Below are positions 8,618 to 21,020 of a DNA stretch of 38,669 nucleotides, piece by piece (position 1 is the first letter of the stretch; every line of letters starts with the position of its first letter). The notes beneath the pieces were generated by a model. The model did not search any database. It was not told the DNA's origin and worked only from the letters and a program-made list of their open reading frames with translations. This stretch comes from Acrasis kona (Eukaryota; Heterolobosea; Eutetramitea; Acrasida; Acrasidae), in the NCBI GenBank assembly GCA_026419775.2, contig JAOPGA020000998.1:1-38669 (forward strand). The letters are read 5' to 3'. The translations under genes and the position numbers were made by a program.

Positions 8618-11600
8618 TTATTGTTGTACATCAAGAACGTCCTCTTGCTCATCTTCATTTAGAAGAGACTCGGTCAACATGGCGTTGTTTGTCGCATCTT
8701 TCACGGTTTGTCCATCTTCGTCATCTGAATCTTGCATATCGAGTTCAACAATGGGATTGTCCTCATGTTCATCCATCAATTCAAAGTCTTGGTCTTTGGT
8801 CTTCTTCTTCTTTAAAACAGCCTTCTTGCTCCTTCTCCAATATACTCTAATCCAAACCAAGAAGCGATTACGTATTCTCTGATCCTTGAAATACAACCAG
8901 AACAATGACAACAGTCTAAATATAAATCCCCAAGCCAAAGCAACCAACACACACTTGTACATATCATTCATATCATAACCATAGTAAGCAAGAGCACTAT
9001 CTACATTTACATCTTGTGTTTGGTATACTCTAATCTCCAACAAATACAAAGCCTCGGTCAACCAGCGAATCGGAGACAAACTGACAAGAACAAGAGTGTA
9101 CCATTCATGGCTCATGAATGACACGGTGGGATTGACACCACCAAGAAGAGCGCTAACTAATATGCACAAAGATCCCACCAACTCGGCATGAGTACGTTGT
9201 ACCAACATGCTCACAAAGTAACCAAGACCAGTGTACACCCACATGGACAACATTAATAATCCCCAATAAGCACCAAAATTGGCCATGGGACTAATCAACA
9301 CATACCAGAAGGACAAGAACAACAAAGACAAGATGACGAATCCAGGTGCGTCGGCAGTCATCTTGCCCAAGAAATAAGAAATTTTATTGATGCCATTGTC
9401 GCTCTCTCTTCTGTACAAATGCTTATCGGAGCCAAATGTCTTCAGCACGCTCTGCATGGCAGGAATGGCAATACCAGTAACGGTCAACAAGCTCATCACT
9501 CCAATTCTATCGCTAATCGGAAGCGCACACACGCTCTTTACAAGTTCAGGACATTGTGCTTGTACGCTGGCGGCAACGGGTCCGATGAATTCCAAATTAA
9601 AGTAGAGACCGCCAATGATGGAAGCGACGCCTGCAAAGAAGATAAAATCGAACAACAATCCCTTCATGTGTCTAACTAATTGTAACAAACTTCTCAACGT
9701 GAACAAAAAGTATTGACCCATGACACCGAGTGAGTGCCTCTTCTTTTCTTGTTCCGCAAATTGTTTTTCCAAAACATTCTCTGCTTGATACACGATGGCA
9801 ACGTTTTCCAAGTCATTGTGGTGGGAATCGTCGTCATCGATTTGCGAATCTTCTCGATCGCGTTGTTGATGGTTATCGTTTTGCAGAGGAGATCGACCAT
9901 GGTCTATTGCTTTCATTTTGCGTTCAACTCCCATAAATGGATCAATTTGTCTGGAATGAAATTTGCATCGCCAGGTCGGTCAACTTGACCCAACACAACA
10001 TCGGTTACAAAATCTGGTGGGTTTTCGTGTTTGGGACAAGTGAATCCAATCTCTTCAAAGTAAAGACCCATGTGCTTGGTGGGTCCGTTGTAAACAGTGG
10101 CTCCGTTAGGTCCCAAGAACAACACATCGTCGTGCATCAAGAACACATCATGACGAGGTCTATCCAACAAAGTAACCACGGTGACGCCAGATGCAGCCAC
10201 TTCCTGCAGTGCCAACATCATATTCTTCGCATCGGTCAACGACAATCCATTGACTGGATCCTGCACGAAGAGAGCGTTGGGTTCCGCCACCATCTCCACT
10301 GCCACATTTAACATTCGTCTCTGAATGGAATTCAATCCATGTTTGCTCTGCTTGTTCTTGACTCCAATGTCTCTATTTTGACAATCCAAAATGTTGAACA
10401 CTTGCATCACGTTGGTGACCTTCTTGCTGACCAGCGAGTAACTTGCCATAAAGTCCAAATTTAAATGAGCGTTGAAACGCAGGTATTCGTAGACGCGTAG
10501 TTCCTTCGGCATGCTGTCGTCGCGCGGTACCACTCTCATGATTTTTTGGAAATTTGCCATTCCATCATTTGCATCTTGATGTTGACCGTTCACTTTGAGT
10601 TGACCATGGACCCATCCCTGGAAATTACGTCCCGCCAACACGTTCATGAGGAACGTTCTTACTTCGTCGCTACATCCCATGATGCAAGTGGTTCGCTTGT
10701 GTTTGATGGAACCGGTGACTCCTTCGAACATGACCTTGTCGTTGTTTTTCAAAACCATTGCCAAATCCTTGAAATCAAAATTCATTTCGTAATGTTTCGT
10801 GACCAATAGTTGTTCGTATCCTGGTTGAATTAAACTTGCGTCCGGTAATTCCATGTGCATTGTTGATTCCAATAAATTCTTTTCTATTCTTCTTCTGCGC
10901 TTCTTGTCCTTGCTCTTCTTTAGAATCTTATTCACGACGCGAACAATCACGAATATGATCAATAAAACCAACACGATGCACGCATCTATCAGAATGGCAA
11001 AGAATGCATAATTGGGTTTGGTGGAACCGGTGGGACAATAGACTAGGTATTGGCACTTGATTGGATTCTTGCTTCCGGTCCTGCAGAAATAACCAACCGG
11101 ACACAAGATTTGATTGTGAGTGTTGGTGCAATAGTAACCTGCCGCACATGGTTGTTGCATTTTGGTACCTGTCGGACAATAATAGCCATCGTCACAACGT
11201 ACTTGGGACGTGGTGTTTGGACAATAGTAGTCGGCTGGACATGGTGTGTTCGAATAACTTCCCAATGCACAGAATTGTGCGGCGGAATTGTTACCTCCGG
11301 TGGAGCATGTTGTTGGTAACATGACCTCTGGTGATGGGCAGTATTGTCCGAGTGGACATTGTAGAACGGATGATCCTGGAAGTGTTGGGACGGGTGCTGC
11401 GGTTGTTGTGGGTTGTTGAAGTAGATTACGGCGACCTGCTCTTGACACGTAATCAATTGTTGCTGGTGTTGTTTGATTCGAACTCGAACCCAATGGACAG
11501 TACATTCCGAGTGTACATTGATTTAATTTGGTGCGATCGTCAGTGTACAAGAAAGTTCCTCCTGGTGCTGGTATGGGTGGATCGGCTGCGTTGACGCAAA

Positions 11601-13734
11601 TATAACCCTTGTCGCAAGGTTGCTCCGTTTTCAAGCCCGTTTGAGTCGCACATGTCAAGTCCATCTTTGGTCCTCCAGTACATTTGGCGGGTGAGGTCAT
11701 GCCGACATCAGGACACTTGAATCCGACGGGACAAATCTTTCTTTTAGAGTTTTGTGGGCAGTAGAAACCTGGTTCGCAGGTGAAGCTCAATGTGGGTCTG
11801 ATCGTGTGACTTCCTGAAGCGATGCTGCCAAACTCAACGGCGGCAATTTTATCGGCGGTGGCTGTGTATCCATAACGCGGGCAACTCCAAGATGGGTTAC
11901 ATTGTGACAAGTAGGTAATGTAACTGGAACTGTCTGTTGGTGTTGGATTGTAGAAGGAACAGTTGGAGGCGAACTTTTGTAGGTTTGAGTTTGTGAGATC
12001 GCTGTTGCAAATGTCGACGAAACGTTTGTTAGCCTCAAGCTCCCAAAGACTCTTGTAGACGGTCACGAAAAGATGTTGACCATTGAGTGAAACACTCAAT
12101 TCTTTAACTAGGCTGTTAAGAGCAACTTGAGAGTATGTGTCCACGATAGGAGTTTCTGCTTGACTGTCTTCACATGTTTTCTCCTGGAATGACAATACTG
12201 ATACGTGCTTCTTACAAGCAACGTATACTTGTCTAATGTAAGTGTAGGTGATTTCATCTGTTGACGCATATGTGTTTGAGGTTTGACGGGTCATGAGACG
12301 AGAAGTGGAACGTAAAGCAACTGCGGGTAACTTGATAGAGTCTGGTGATACTCTTGTAGTGCAATCGGAGGAGCTTCCCTGTGGATACTTGTTTCCGCTA
12401 CAAGTTGATTTGGATTTGCAACCCGTAAAGTAATACGCCGTTGGTTTGATCCATGAATCTTCCTTGCTATCTTGGCACTTGACGCTAGTTTCAGAGAATT
12501 CTGGAAGAGGAACGTATTTCAGAGAAGCTTCATTTGTTTGTGAATTGTAAAGTGAAACAGCGAGCCAAAGAGTTTGCGCTGGTTTTGAAAAATCACCAAA
12601 GCACTCGCCAAAAGCTGTCACAGAGGACACTTGAACATTATTATCTGCAGTGTAGTACAATGTGTAATCGCTGGCCTTGATAACTTCAGGTAAGTCGGAT
12701 TGTACAAACAGGTATATGTACACACTTGTGGGAGTATTGAGGATGATCATGTTTCTTGTGCGTGAATTTTGAGCCTTCGACTTCAGTGGAGTACATTGGG
12801 GAGATGCAGCATTTGCATTACTATAATCAAACTCGCCCCATTGAACACTGTTGATGGCGTTAACTGTGTTGAGGTTAGGATCCAAGTTCCATGTGATAAT
12901 CGAGGTTTTGTCCTGAAGATTGTAGAAGTTGATTCCTGCGGCGCTTGTTTGTGTACCAAATAGCACGGCTCCAAAAGCTGTGGACTTATAATTGGAATTC
13001 AGGTCCGTGAAAGCAGCAACACCAAGAATGACGCTACCTTCTGTGAGGGCGAAGGTTTTGGTGGAAATTGACAACTCATTGGTGTCATCGTATGATAAAA
13101 TCCATACATAAGCAGAACTTCCTTGTGCTGAGAAGATGTATGTAATCTTTCCGGTGGAATCTGTGACCTGTTGCAGGAAACCAAAGGATGGTGTGGTTGT
13201 ACTTTTTTCGGTTACTACCTTCTCGGTCGCCATGTCCACAACATAGTAACCGTTTTGAGATGCCACAAACAGGAGCTGACGGTCTTTGTCAAGAGAGTCA
13301 ACAATCTGTATGGGTTCAGAAAACTGAGTCACGGAGCATAGTTGAGTCTTTGCAGCATTCAATACAGGGGTGATTGTTTTGTTTACTGAGTTGAAAGACA
13401 CATCACCGTCAGATGTGGTGTAACTAGTGCAGGTTGGGGAACTCAAAATTGGTGTAGTAGGGTTTGACACACAATGTGAGCTTATGTCTGTACAATTGTT
13501 CTTGAGCTCAGGGTCTTTGAATGAAATAGGAACACTCGCGAAAAAGTTGGATTTTTCGCACCAGCTCCCTCTTTGATAAAGTATGTCACTTGTGGGGTTT
13601 CCATTGCGAGAACCACAAAGACTGTAGCCTTTGGCTTTTTGAACAGCACTGTACGTTGAACACCAATTAGGTTTGGTTTGTGCGCTTACGCTCACACAAA
13701 TAACGATCAGAGCCGCGGCGACCAATCTGTACAT
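8618..13734 (-). CDS. ABCG24/28-like Cys-rich membrane protein with degenerate ATPase domain; frame shift near 9916
   Basis: A signal peptide starts at ATG 13734 (MYRLVAAALIVICVSVSAQ); an in-frame ATG at 13866 would remove that feature from the N-terminus, so 13734 is preferred. Residues about 20-650 look like a beta-propeller-type extracellular domain. They are followed by a run of CPxGxYC-type units (CEPGFYCP, CPLGQYCPSP, CAAGYYC, CPVGYFC), one membrane span (about 905-930), an ABC ATPase-like domain (about 960-1260), then an ABC2 transmembrane domain and an acidic tail. This order is that of the plant ABCG24/28 group. All nucleotide-binding motifs are altered: Walker A GPSGAGKT is GCSDEVRT, the Q-loop Gln is Arg, LSGGQ is LNSIQ, Walker B LDEP is VQDP, and H-loop HQPR is DRPR. 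The first frame ends at TGA 9913-9915; the rest is in the -1 frame, joined at an A4 run (9916-9919). If joined, the product is about 1,700 residues. The stop codon overlaps AATAAA (complement of 8617-8622). Confidence 0.85.
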
Positions 13735-14097
13735 ACCGGCGTTGAGCTCTTTTCTTTTGTTTATTGTTGAAGATCTTTTTTGACAAGGATTGACATGACG
13801 GGTAATTGTAAAAAGGATAATCAACAAGCGCCAACGTCGGTTTTGACATGGACGTACACTGATCACAAACTTTCTAATCTGCTTTTGTGTAGTATATTAC
13901 CTCACCTCACTTCTTAACGAAGGAGGATATTGAGTTATTCTTGAATCATACATCATTTGAAACCTTCTTGTAATACTAATAAATTTATTTCGATCTTCCT
14001 CAATCTTGCTATTGATCAATTCATAAGAGTTCCTTATCAGTGTATGTATTCCTTCTAGATGAGCAATTCAGTTCAAAAGAATATTCAATTATAATTT
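13735..14097. other. Intergenic region, promoter side of the ABC gene
   Basis: About 360 bases upstream of the ABC gene start and downstream of the LysM gene stop. The first 130 bases on the minus strand stay in frame with the ABC gene up to an ATG at 13866, but the encoded stretch is not signal-like. No RNA gene or repeat is visible. Confidence 0.4.
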
Positions 14098-15030
14098 TTA
14101 TTTTTTTACATGAGCATGTTTATAAAGCATTCTTCTAAGCAGAGTTTGTTTGAATAAATTTGCATCCCAAGCAATAACAAATGTCCCTATCTTCTTGCTA
14201 CTTTCATAAATCATGAACCCGATGGTTACCTCTGGGTGCGGATAACAGAATCTCTCCACGAACACATCACCTCCGATGGTGAACGTTCCTTTTAGTGTGT
14301 TTATTTTGGTACCCTGAACATTAGTAATATTCTCATATTTTATGCTTCTGTGTTCTCCTTTCGGCCAATAGTAGTTCTTTATTGTTAATCCGTCTTCATT
14401 ACATAATACATATTCATCTTCGTAGGATGGAAGATACTCTCCCTCCGGTGTTAGTTGTTCTTCGTGTAAAATTGGGTGGTCTCTCTCCTCGCGGTGTATC
14501 TTTTTACGCTTTTCCCAGTCTGATATGTTGACTTGGCTGAACATTTCCTTGTATCCAACATGTGATAGTTTTATGTGGTTGCAATTGGTTTGATCGACAG
14601 GTACGTACACGGACTCAACGTGGAACATTTGTTCGTCGTCTTTTAAAAGCGTTGTGTTGAGGTCAATTAATGCATGCTTCGGTATATCGTATCTCAAACA
14701 TAAAGAGGATACTGTATCGTTGTCTTGGTCTACTATGTGTTCAATTATGTGATGTGGGACGAATGAGAGGTCTCTTGTACGTTTATGAAGAGACAACCTT
14801 CTTCCCCCACCGTCACTAACAGTTCCGCCATCATCATATTCCAATGTGAGCCTGTTGTTTTCACACTTTGTATTATCTGAACCATATCCCCTAAATGTGC
14901 AACTCCGAAGCATAGACGTTCGCTTGTCCACTGGTAATACTTCCTCATCTGCGCTTTCATAGATAGATTTATCGTTCAGCTCTCCATTCTGAACATTTCC
15001 CATGTGTGTTTTTGTAATTATAGACTTCAC
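14098..15030 (-). CDS. LysM-domain protein with a C-terminal PH/GRAM-like domain
   Basis: Intronless, 310 residues. Residues about 95-150 form a LysM fold pattern: EHIVDQDNDTVSSLCLRYDI, then PKHALIDLNT, ending ESVYVPV, equivalent to the usual H-x-V-x-x-x-D-T-L...RY...L...N...IP series. Residues about 205-300 (YVLCNEDGLTIKNYYWPKGE, then SIKYENITNVQ, then IGTFVIAWDANLFKQTL) look like a PH-type beta-sandwich; this second call is weaker. There is no signal peptide or membrane span, so it is probably intracellular, as are the LYSMD and OXR1 types of eukaryotic LysM protein. OXR1 couples LysM to a TLDc domain, which is absent here. The start could also be Met10 (MGNVQNGEL). The TAA stop lies in AATAAA (complement of 14097-14102). 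Confidence 0.8.
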   Translation of the reverse strand: MKSIITKTHMGNVQNGELNDKSIYESADEEVLPVDKRTSMLRSCTFRGYGSDNTKCENNRLTLEYDDGGTVSDGGGRRLSLHKRTRDLSFVPHHIIEHIVDQDNDTVSSLCLRYDIPKHALIDLNTTLLKDDEQMFHVESVYVPVDQTNCNHIKLSHVGYKEMFSQVNISDWEKRKKIHREERDHPILHEEQLTPEGEYLPSYEDEYVLCNEDGLTIKNYYWPKGEHRSIKYENITNVQGTKINTLKGTFTIGGDVFVERFCYPHPEVTIGFMIYESSKKIGTFVIAWDANLFKQTLLRRMLYKHAHVKK

Positions 15031-15733
15031 CCAGTTGTCAAATGCCCCGCACCGTCACCAGAAACTACATCCAGACGGTCCCAAAATTAACCAGTGGGTA
15101 ATTGGCTTTAGGTATAATCTATAACAAATTAGCAAGGGTAGTTTCCGAATAAAACAATACAACGACTAAGAATTCAGCTTGAGACAAACAAATTCACATG
15201 CACAAGACCAACAAGACAGAAAAATACTTCTCTAATTCGATTAGATCATAAACGCTTTTTTATTAAAACATTCGGAAGTTGACTAATGAGTTGGAAAGAA
15301 ACCATCTAAAAAGACAGTATGAAAATTTTATGAGTTCCAACCAAGTAAAAACTCTAGAAAATGAATCATCAAGGCGAAGTATTGCTGGTCTCATGTCAAC
15401 AAATATTAATTGTATTTTCTTTTACAAAATCCTTAGGGGTATCATCGCAGGGTCTGATTTTTCGTAACCATTGCTTTTGTCTTCTCATAACTTTCGAAAT
15501 AATGTTGATGCTATTCTGAATTCAAAATTCAGCAGTTATTGTTATAATCGATTCCATATTCCACTATTTCATTTTCAAATCATCCAAAATCATGCATAAA
15601 AGCACTACCCCTGATAGTGGTTATGCAAAGTCCTCCATGGTAGTTAATCAACTTGTGGCAAGAGTTGACCTTGGGTTGATTAAAAAATAGCGCGAAGCCC
15701 ATTTGATTTTGAGCTTAATGCACTGGATTTGAA
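15031..15733. other. Intergenic region with an unexplained short frame
   Basis: About 700 bases between the divergent LysM and CLASP genes. On the plus strand, 15279-15467 is open and looks like a charged helix (LERNHLKRQYENFMSSNQVK), but it has no ATG at its beginning and no clear partner exon. It may be a gene remnant or chance. An 11-nt near inverted repeat (CCCCTGATAGTGG with flanks) is near 15607. I see no RNA gene. Confidence 0.35.
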
Positions 15734-18700
15734 ATGGAAGTATCTGAGGCACTACAAGGAGTAACAACACTCCTAGAGTCTAGAGGTATGTGTGTACTTT
15801 GGATTTGAAATAAGCTTCAAGATCCCAAGGAAAGGCTAAGAGGTCTAGTAGAACTAGATAATTATGTCAAGCGTCGTACTGTAGTATGTTGAATTTGTTT
15901 GTTAAAACTCAACTATAGGACGACGAAATTGGTGTTCTTCTAGATTTACTTTGTGGTCCATTAAAAGATAACAATTTTAAAATTTGCGAGAATGCTCTCA
16001 ATACATTGTGCAACTGCTTGTCACAGTTGCAATATGGAGACAGCTTTAAAAATTACTTCAACATGATCCTGCCTCTCGTAATGGAGAGATTAGGAGACAC
16101 AAAACAACCAGTCAGAGACAAAGCACTAGACAGCATTCTCTACATTTGCCACTTGTGTACGCCCAAAGATACTTTCGCTGCATTAATACCTTGCTTTACA
16201 CACAAAAACCAAAGGGTCAGAGAATCCGTAAGTATAAAAACCAACACAAAATTAAATCAATTGGCAGATTTTAATTGCATTCAGAAAAGCTGTTGTACAG
16301 TATGATGCATCTCCTGTTCTTTTCAGAAACATGCTCCCGAACATTATAGATAGTCTCAATGATCCCATCAATGAAGTCAGAGCCTGTGCAATACAATGCT
16401 TAGAGTGCATGTACAAATTTGTCGGCGACGAATTGAAGCACGAGTTACAAAAGAGTGGAAAAGTCAGACCAGCTCAGATGAAGGATATTGATGAGAGGTT
16501 ATCCCAAATTACTCTCGAAGCAGAAAAGTTAATATCGCTTCACAAAAAGTTATCAAACACAAGTCCGATGAATGTATGTTTACATTTTTGTACATTTTTC
16601 TAAAATGAATTTCTAGTCCAAAAAGAAATCAATTCCAAGATCAGTAAGCACAGATCAAATCGCAGTTGTGTTGGACCCAAACAGCGTGGATCCAATATGC
16701 TTTTCGACAGAGAAGGAATTGGCAGATGATGTGGAACGAATTATTGTGCAGTTGAATGACGTGAAGGGAGATTGGAACAAGAGACTGTCAGCCATCAAGC
16801 ATCTCCAAGGTCTAGTCTATGGTGGCTGTACACAGTTTAGTAATTTCTCTTCATTGCTATTAACATTGAGGGAACCCATCTCTAAACAAGTAACCAAACC
16901 CACACAATTATTCACTTACAATACATAGTTGGTTGACTTGAGATCATCCATTGCAAAGGAAGCATGTGCACTCGTCAACATTATGGTCAAAACGATGAGA
17001 GATGACTTTGAACCTACAGCCGATTACTTTATACCGTTCTTATTCAAATTAGTCATCATGACCGTGCAGATCATTAGCGAGTCAGGCAATCAATGCATCA
17101 GAACGATACTAAGCAACAGCAGAGCAAGCAAAAGCGTTCCAAGACTATTAGAAAATGTCAGTAATCCAAAAACACATGCCGTACTCAGGACACGTTGTTC
17201 AGAATACCTTTTGTTGGTACTAGAAGAAAGTCCAACCACCTACCTTGACAAATTCGTCGACGCCATTTATCCATGCCTACGAACATGTTTAGGAGATGCA
17301 ACTGCAGCCGTTCGCTCCAATGCAAGAAAATGTGTATGTGCGGCATCTCTACATTACAAAGAAAGGACGAGAAAATTCGTTACTGGTTTGGATCCAAGCA
17401 CTCAAAAAGCAATTGCAGACGAACAATCAAAATACACAAAGACGACCACATCCACTCAGAATGTATCACAGGTGGAGAGACCCAGGAGTAGCAGCAACAG
17501 AAGAGTAAACAGCGCCATCATACCAACGACAGCAATCAAATCCAATAACACATTAACGGTACATCATGATCAAGAACCAATCATGTCCCGCATAAAGAGC
17601 GACGGTCTTTTAGCAGATGATTTGGGAATGGACATTGACCAACCAGAACCAGAACCAATACCAATCACATTGGTCGCACCCTCACAAAAACCACCTACCA
17701 ATTACAATCTACCGTCCTCCAAACCACCCAAATCATCATCAGTAGCGAATAGCAACAACAACAAGGTTCCATCCACAAGTGGTGGTGGCACAAATACAAT
17801 TGCTGCAGCAAAGAAGGCATGGCTAGCCAACAAAAAACCAACAAGAAGCCCACTAGATGACGCCGAGGTAATCGTCACCACCAAATCACAAACACAACAT
17901 CAAACAAACAATCAAGATGTAGATCACGACATGCTAAACACTCAACAACAAGTGAAAAAACCACTCGTCACAGGTGGCGCACCACCAATCAAACCATCCA
18001 CACCATCAACAAACACCATCAAAAGAACAAACAGCACAGGAGAACAACCAACAAACAACAAATCATCCAACACCATCAAAAAGAACGAAACATCCACGGC
18101 AAGCACCATCGCGAGGGATGCAACGTCCTCTTCGACGCTCACGCTCGCAGATAAACTATCCTTGTGCGATAAAATGCTAATCGCATTGAAACAATCTCCA
18201 CAATCCATCCAGGTGGATCAAATCGTGAGCATCATTTTTGAATGGTGCAACGATAGTCAATCCAAAGTGGTCCACAAGAGCATGGAAATGATGCAGCTCT
18301 TATTGGATCATCACACCGATGATTTCGAACTTCATTTAGATGTGGCTCTGGTGCGCATCATGTCCAGAATCGACGAATCGAAATACAGTCAACCAGCCGG
18401 TCAACTATTACAAGATATTTCAGACAAGTACCAAGCGCCCATCCTGATACCATGTTTATTACGCACCATGGACCACGTGAATCACAAGATTAAATTAGCA
18501 TGCATGGAGATGCTGATCGCAATCATTCAGAGCAAACAGGGCGCCGCTTACTTTTATAATGGATTCAACATGCGCACGTGTTTGATCAAAGTGAGTAACG
18601 TTGGATTGTTGAGCAATGATTTGGCCTATACCAGTCGACACGCCATCCTGTACCTGTATGGACACAACGTGAGGACCTTGATGGACCAATTGTTGTCGTT

Positions 18701-19637
18701 GCCCAACAAGGAGCAATCGCATATACGTGCGATCATGACTCAATACTGCGAAGGATTCGACGAACGCTTTGCAGAGCACGTGAAGAATGTGAGGAGAAGT
18801 AGTGGCGGCGGAAAGAGCGCTCAAGAATTGTTGACCACCAGCGTGTCGATCGCGAAGAGCAGCAATCAAGTCCAAGATACTTGTGCAAGCGTGATGCGCG
18901 ATGTGAGGAATTATATCGATAAAGAAAATCACGACGGATTATTGATGGGTCTATCCAAACTCAAGCAATTGAGCGCGTGCTTGGATGCAGATGATGACGT
19001 GTGGGATGAATACTTTCCAATCATTCAATCACTGAGCGCGGAATTGTTGGATCATCAGGACCATCGCATTCGTATCGAATCATTAAAGTTGATCGATTCT
19101 CTTCTGGTGAACCATTCCCAACGCTTGTTGTTGACTCCTGGATCCTACAGCGGCATGTTCAAAAAAACAATTCAAAAATTCAAGGACCCTACGTTGTCCG
19201 TGCAGAGATGTGTGGACCAGTGCATTAGGTCATATGCCCTTGTGGACGGAGTGAGAGCCGTCGAGAATTTGAAACCTTATATTGCTGTTAATTACTTGTT
19301 GGTCAATGATGCTAGGTCGCACGTGAACATTGTGATTGGTGCCTTCAAGTTGTTGTGTTTGTTGTTGCGCATAGTGAGGAGAAACGAAATCAATACGCTC
19401 AACAGGGACACGATTCGATTTCAGGTCATGTCGTTGGTGCCTCCTATTAGAGAATATTTATCCTCCGAACAACAAGATATTAGAATATTGGCATTGGTTT
19501 GTGCTGCTGAATTGACGATGGTCATGTCGGAGGAACAATCAAAATGTTTTATGGACACATTGTCGATGAAGGAATCAGGTGCGGTCAGACATTATCAAGA
19601 GAGACTTTTAAGAGGAGAGGAACTTGCTAATGTATAA
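15734..19637 (+). CDS. CLASP-family microtubule-associated TOG protein
   Basis: CLASPs bind tubulin through TOG (HEAT-repeat) domains and suppress microtubule catastrophe. Exons are 15734-15785, 15822-15883, 15919-16227, 16268-16573, 16617-16889 and 16929-19637, with introns of 35-43 nt mostly starting GTATG or GTAA; the product is about 1,236 residues. The first TOG domain spans roughly residues 1-240 (SRDPKERLRGLVELDNYVKR; LPLVMERLGDTKQPVRDKAL; MLPNIIDSLNDPINEVRACA). A second lies near 255-480 (DWNKRLSAIKHLQGLVYGG; YPCLRTCLGDATAAVRSNAR). A Ser/Thr/Asn/Lys-rich linker of about 230 residues (roughly 480-715) follows, and a C-terminal HEAT-like region (VDQIVSIIFEWCNDSQSKVV onward) fits the CLASP C-terminal interaction domain. 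The gene converges with the AMPK-gamma gene across 18 nt. The stop is partly inside AATAAA. Confidence 0.9.
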
Positions 19638-19658
19638 TAAAATCATTTTACTAAATTA
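19636..19658. terminator. Convergent 3' junction (18-nt stop-to-stop gap)
   Basis: The plus-strand AATAAA at 19636-19641 overlaps the CLASP stop (TAA 19635-19637). The minus-strand stop of the AMPK-gamma gene is TAA at 19658-19656; no AATAAA overlaps that stop. The gap is 19638-19655, exactly 18 nt. The minus-strand stop depends on my model of the last exon, which is in frame and plausible. Confidence 0.6.
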
Positions 19659-20983
19659 AAACATGTTATCGTCAGCCATCAAGTTAAGGTCCTCACTCAA
19701 AGTATCATCAAACATTACATCAGTGTGACTGTTGCTGCGACTCATCATTGCTTCGTCATCATTACCAACAACCTCTAATCAAATACGATGAGACAGCATG
19801 AAGACAATACTTACTCGCTTTCATAAAAAAGTTGAAAATGTCGCTAATGCTAACGATGCCAACCACTTTGGAATCGTCGTCGATGCACACCAATCGATGA
19901 ATTCTTGTGCTGGCTAAATGTCTGAGCACCTTTTCAAATGATTCTGTTTTTGTGCAAGTAAATACGGGAATCTTTGGCTTCATCTTGAGGGCCTCAGCCA
20001 AGGTCAAGTCTAAGTGATAGTCTCCATGATCTCTCACAATGTACTGTCGCAATCATCATCAATCAATTGTATTTAAAAGCCTTACCACAATGTCGTACCT
20101 TGAAAAGACGTCAATTACTATTCCATCATTGTCCACGATGGGTATGGCTGATACTTTTCTCTTAGCGAACACGCATACTGCTTCATATACTTTTGTGTCA
20201 CGGGTCATTGTTACAATGTTGGAGTAGGTTCCCAATCCAAGTTCTTCGATGCTATAGCGAAATACGGGTGCGTCGAATGAAACCTATATAGTGCTTGAGT
20301 AAACACGGCAACAAAAAATGCTTACATTTTGTACCAAGTGGGCTAACAGGTGTGAATGTGTTATAATGTGAAGCAGAGCTCCCTTAGAGGAAATGACTGG
20401 CAGGCGATGAATCTTTTTAAATTGCATCAACTCAATAGCCTCCCATAAGGTATCACTTGGTGTTGTAGCCACAAGAAAAGTGGGTCTCGTTCTATTCTGC
20501 ATTTCTTAAAACTGTGTCAAGATACAAAAAAAATGATTTTTATTACCCCTCCATTCTCTTATTCTCTTGTGCGTGATGATTTCTTGTATCACATTTGTCT
20601 GATCGTGGAAATGTATCAACAGGTCTATCAGGTCGGTGACGGTTAACATGCCCACAAGCTGACTCTTGGTGCTGTCCCACAATGTTGCAAACACTATGTC
20701 TAACCAAAACACAATTAAACAATTTTTAAAACTCAATCGAACCATTTCTAGCAGCTATGCTGAATGCCTCTCGAATGGGCAGGTCCATATCGAATACCAT
20801 AACTTTACTACTTGTTGGCATGCAGTCGTAGTTTGTTTGCTTTTTAAATAATGATACAACTGAACTAAGGAGCTCTGAATAATCGTCAAAATGAAGGGGA
20901 TAACGAGGTGATTTTAGCTTGTGGTGGTCAAATGCATTGGGATTTGCTTGACGATTTAGTATTTGGTTAGGGTCGGCGAACAT
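19656..20983 (-). CDS. AMPK/SNF1 complex gamma subunit (Snf4-like, four CBS motifs)
   Basis: The gamma subunit senses AMP/ATP for the AMPK kinase complex. Exons are 20983-20743, 20699-20547, 20504-20326, 20283-20086, 20043-19815 and 19774-19656, with five introns of 40-43 nt; about 372 residues, the usual size for a minimal gamma. It aligns with yeast Snf4 throughout: NYDCMPTSSKVMVFDMDLPI, FATLWDSTKSQLVGMLTVTD, WEAIELMQFKKIHRLPVIS, KVSAIPIVDNDGIVIDVFSR, and ASTRIHRLVCIDDDSKVVGI followed by VSISDI, giving four CBS repeats. The start is uncertain: the frame continues upstream to an AG at 21014-21015 that could be the acceptor of a 5' intron, but I find no good upstream ATG exon, so Met at 20983 (MFADPNQIL) is used. 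The tail (HTDVMFDDTLSEDLNLMADD) is acidic. Confidence 0.9.
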
Positions 20984-21020
20984 GTTCCTGACTTTGTATT
21001 TGTAATTGGCCAACTGTCAT

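Noticed and set aside
9904-9928. 25-nt GT-AG intron joining the two ABC transporter frames
   Set aside because: Removal gives the wrong phase for the downstream frame, and the length is outside the range of other introns.
15279-15467. Short charged open frame upstream of CLASP
   Set aside because: No ATG at its beginning, no partner exons, no recognised family; mentioned only within the intergenic entry.
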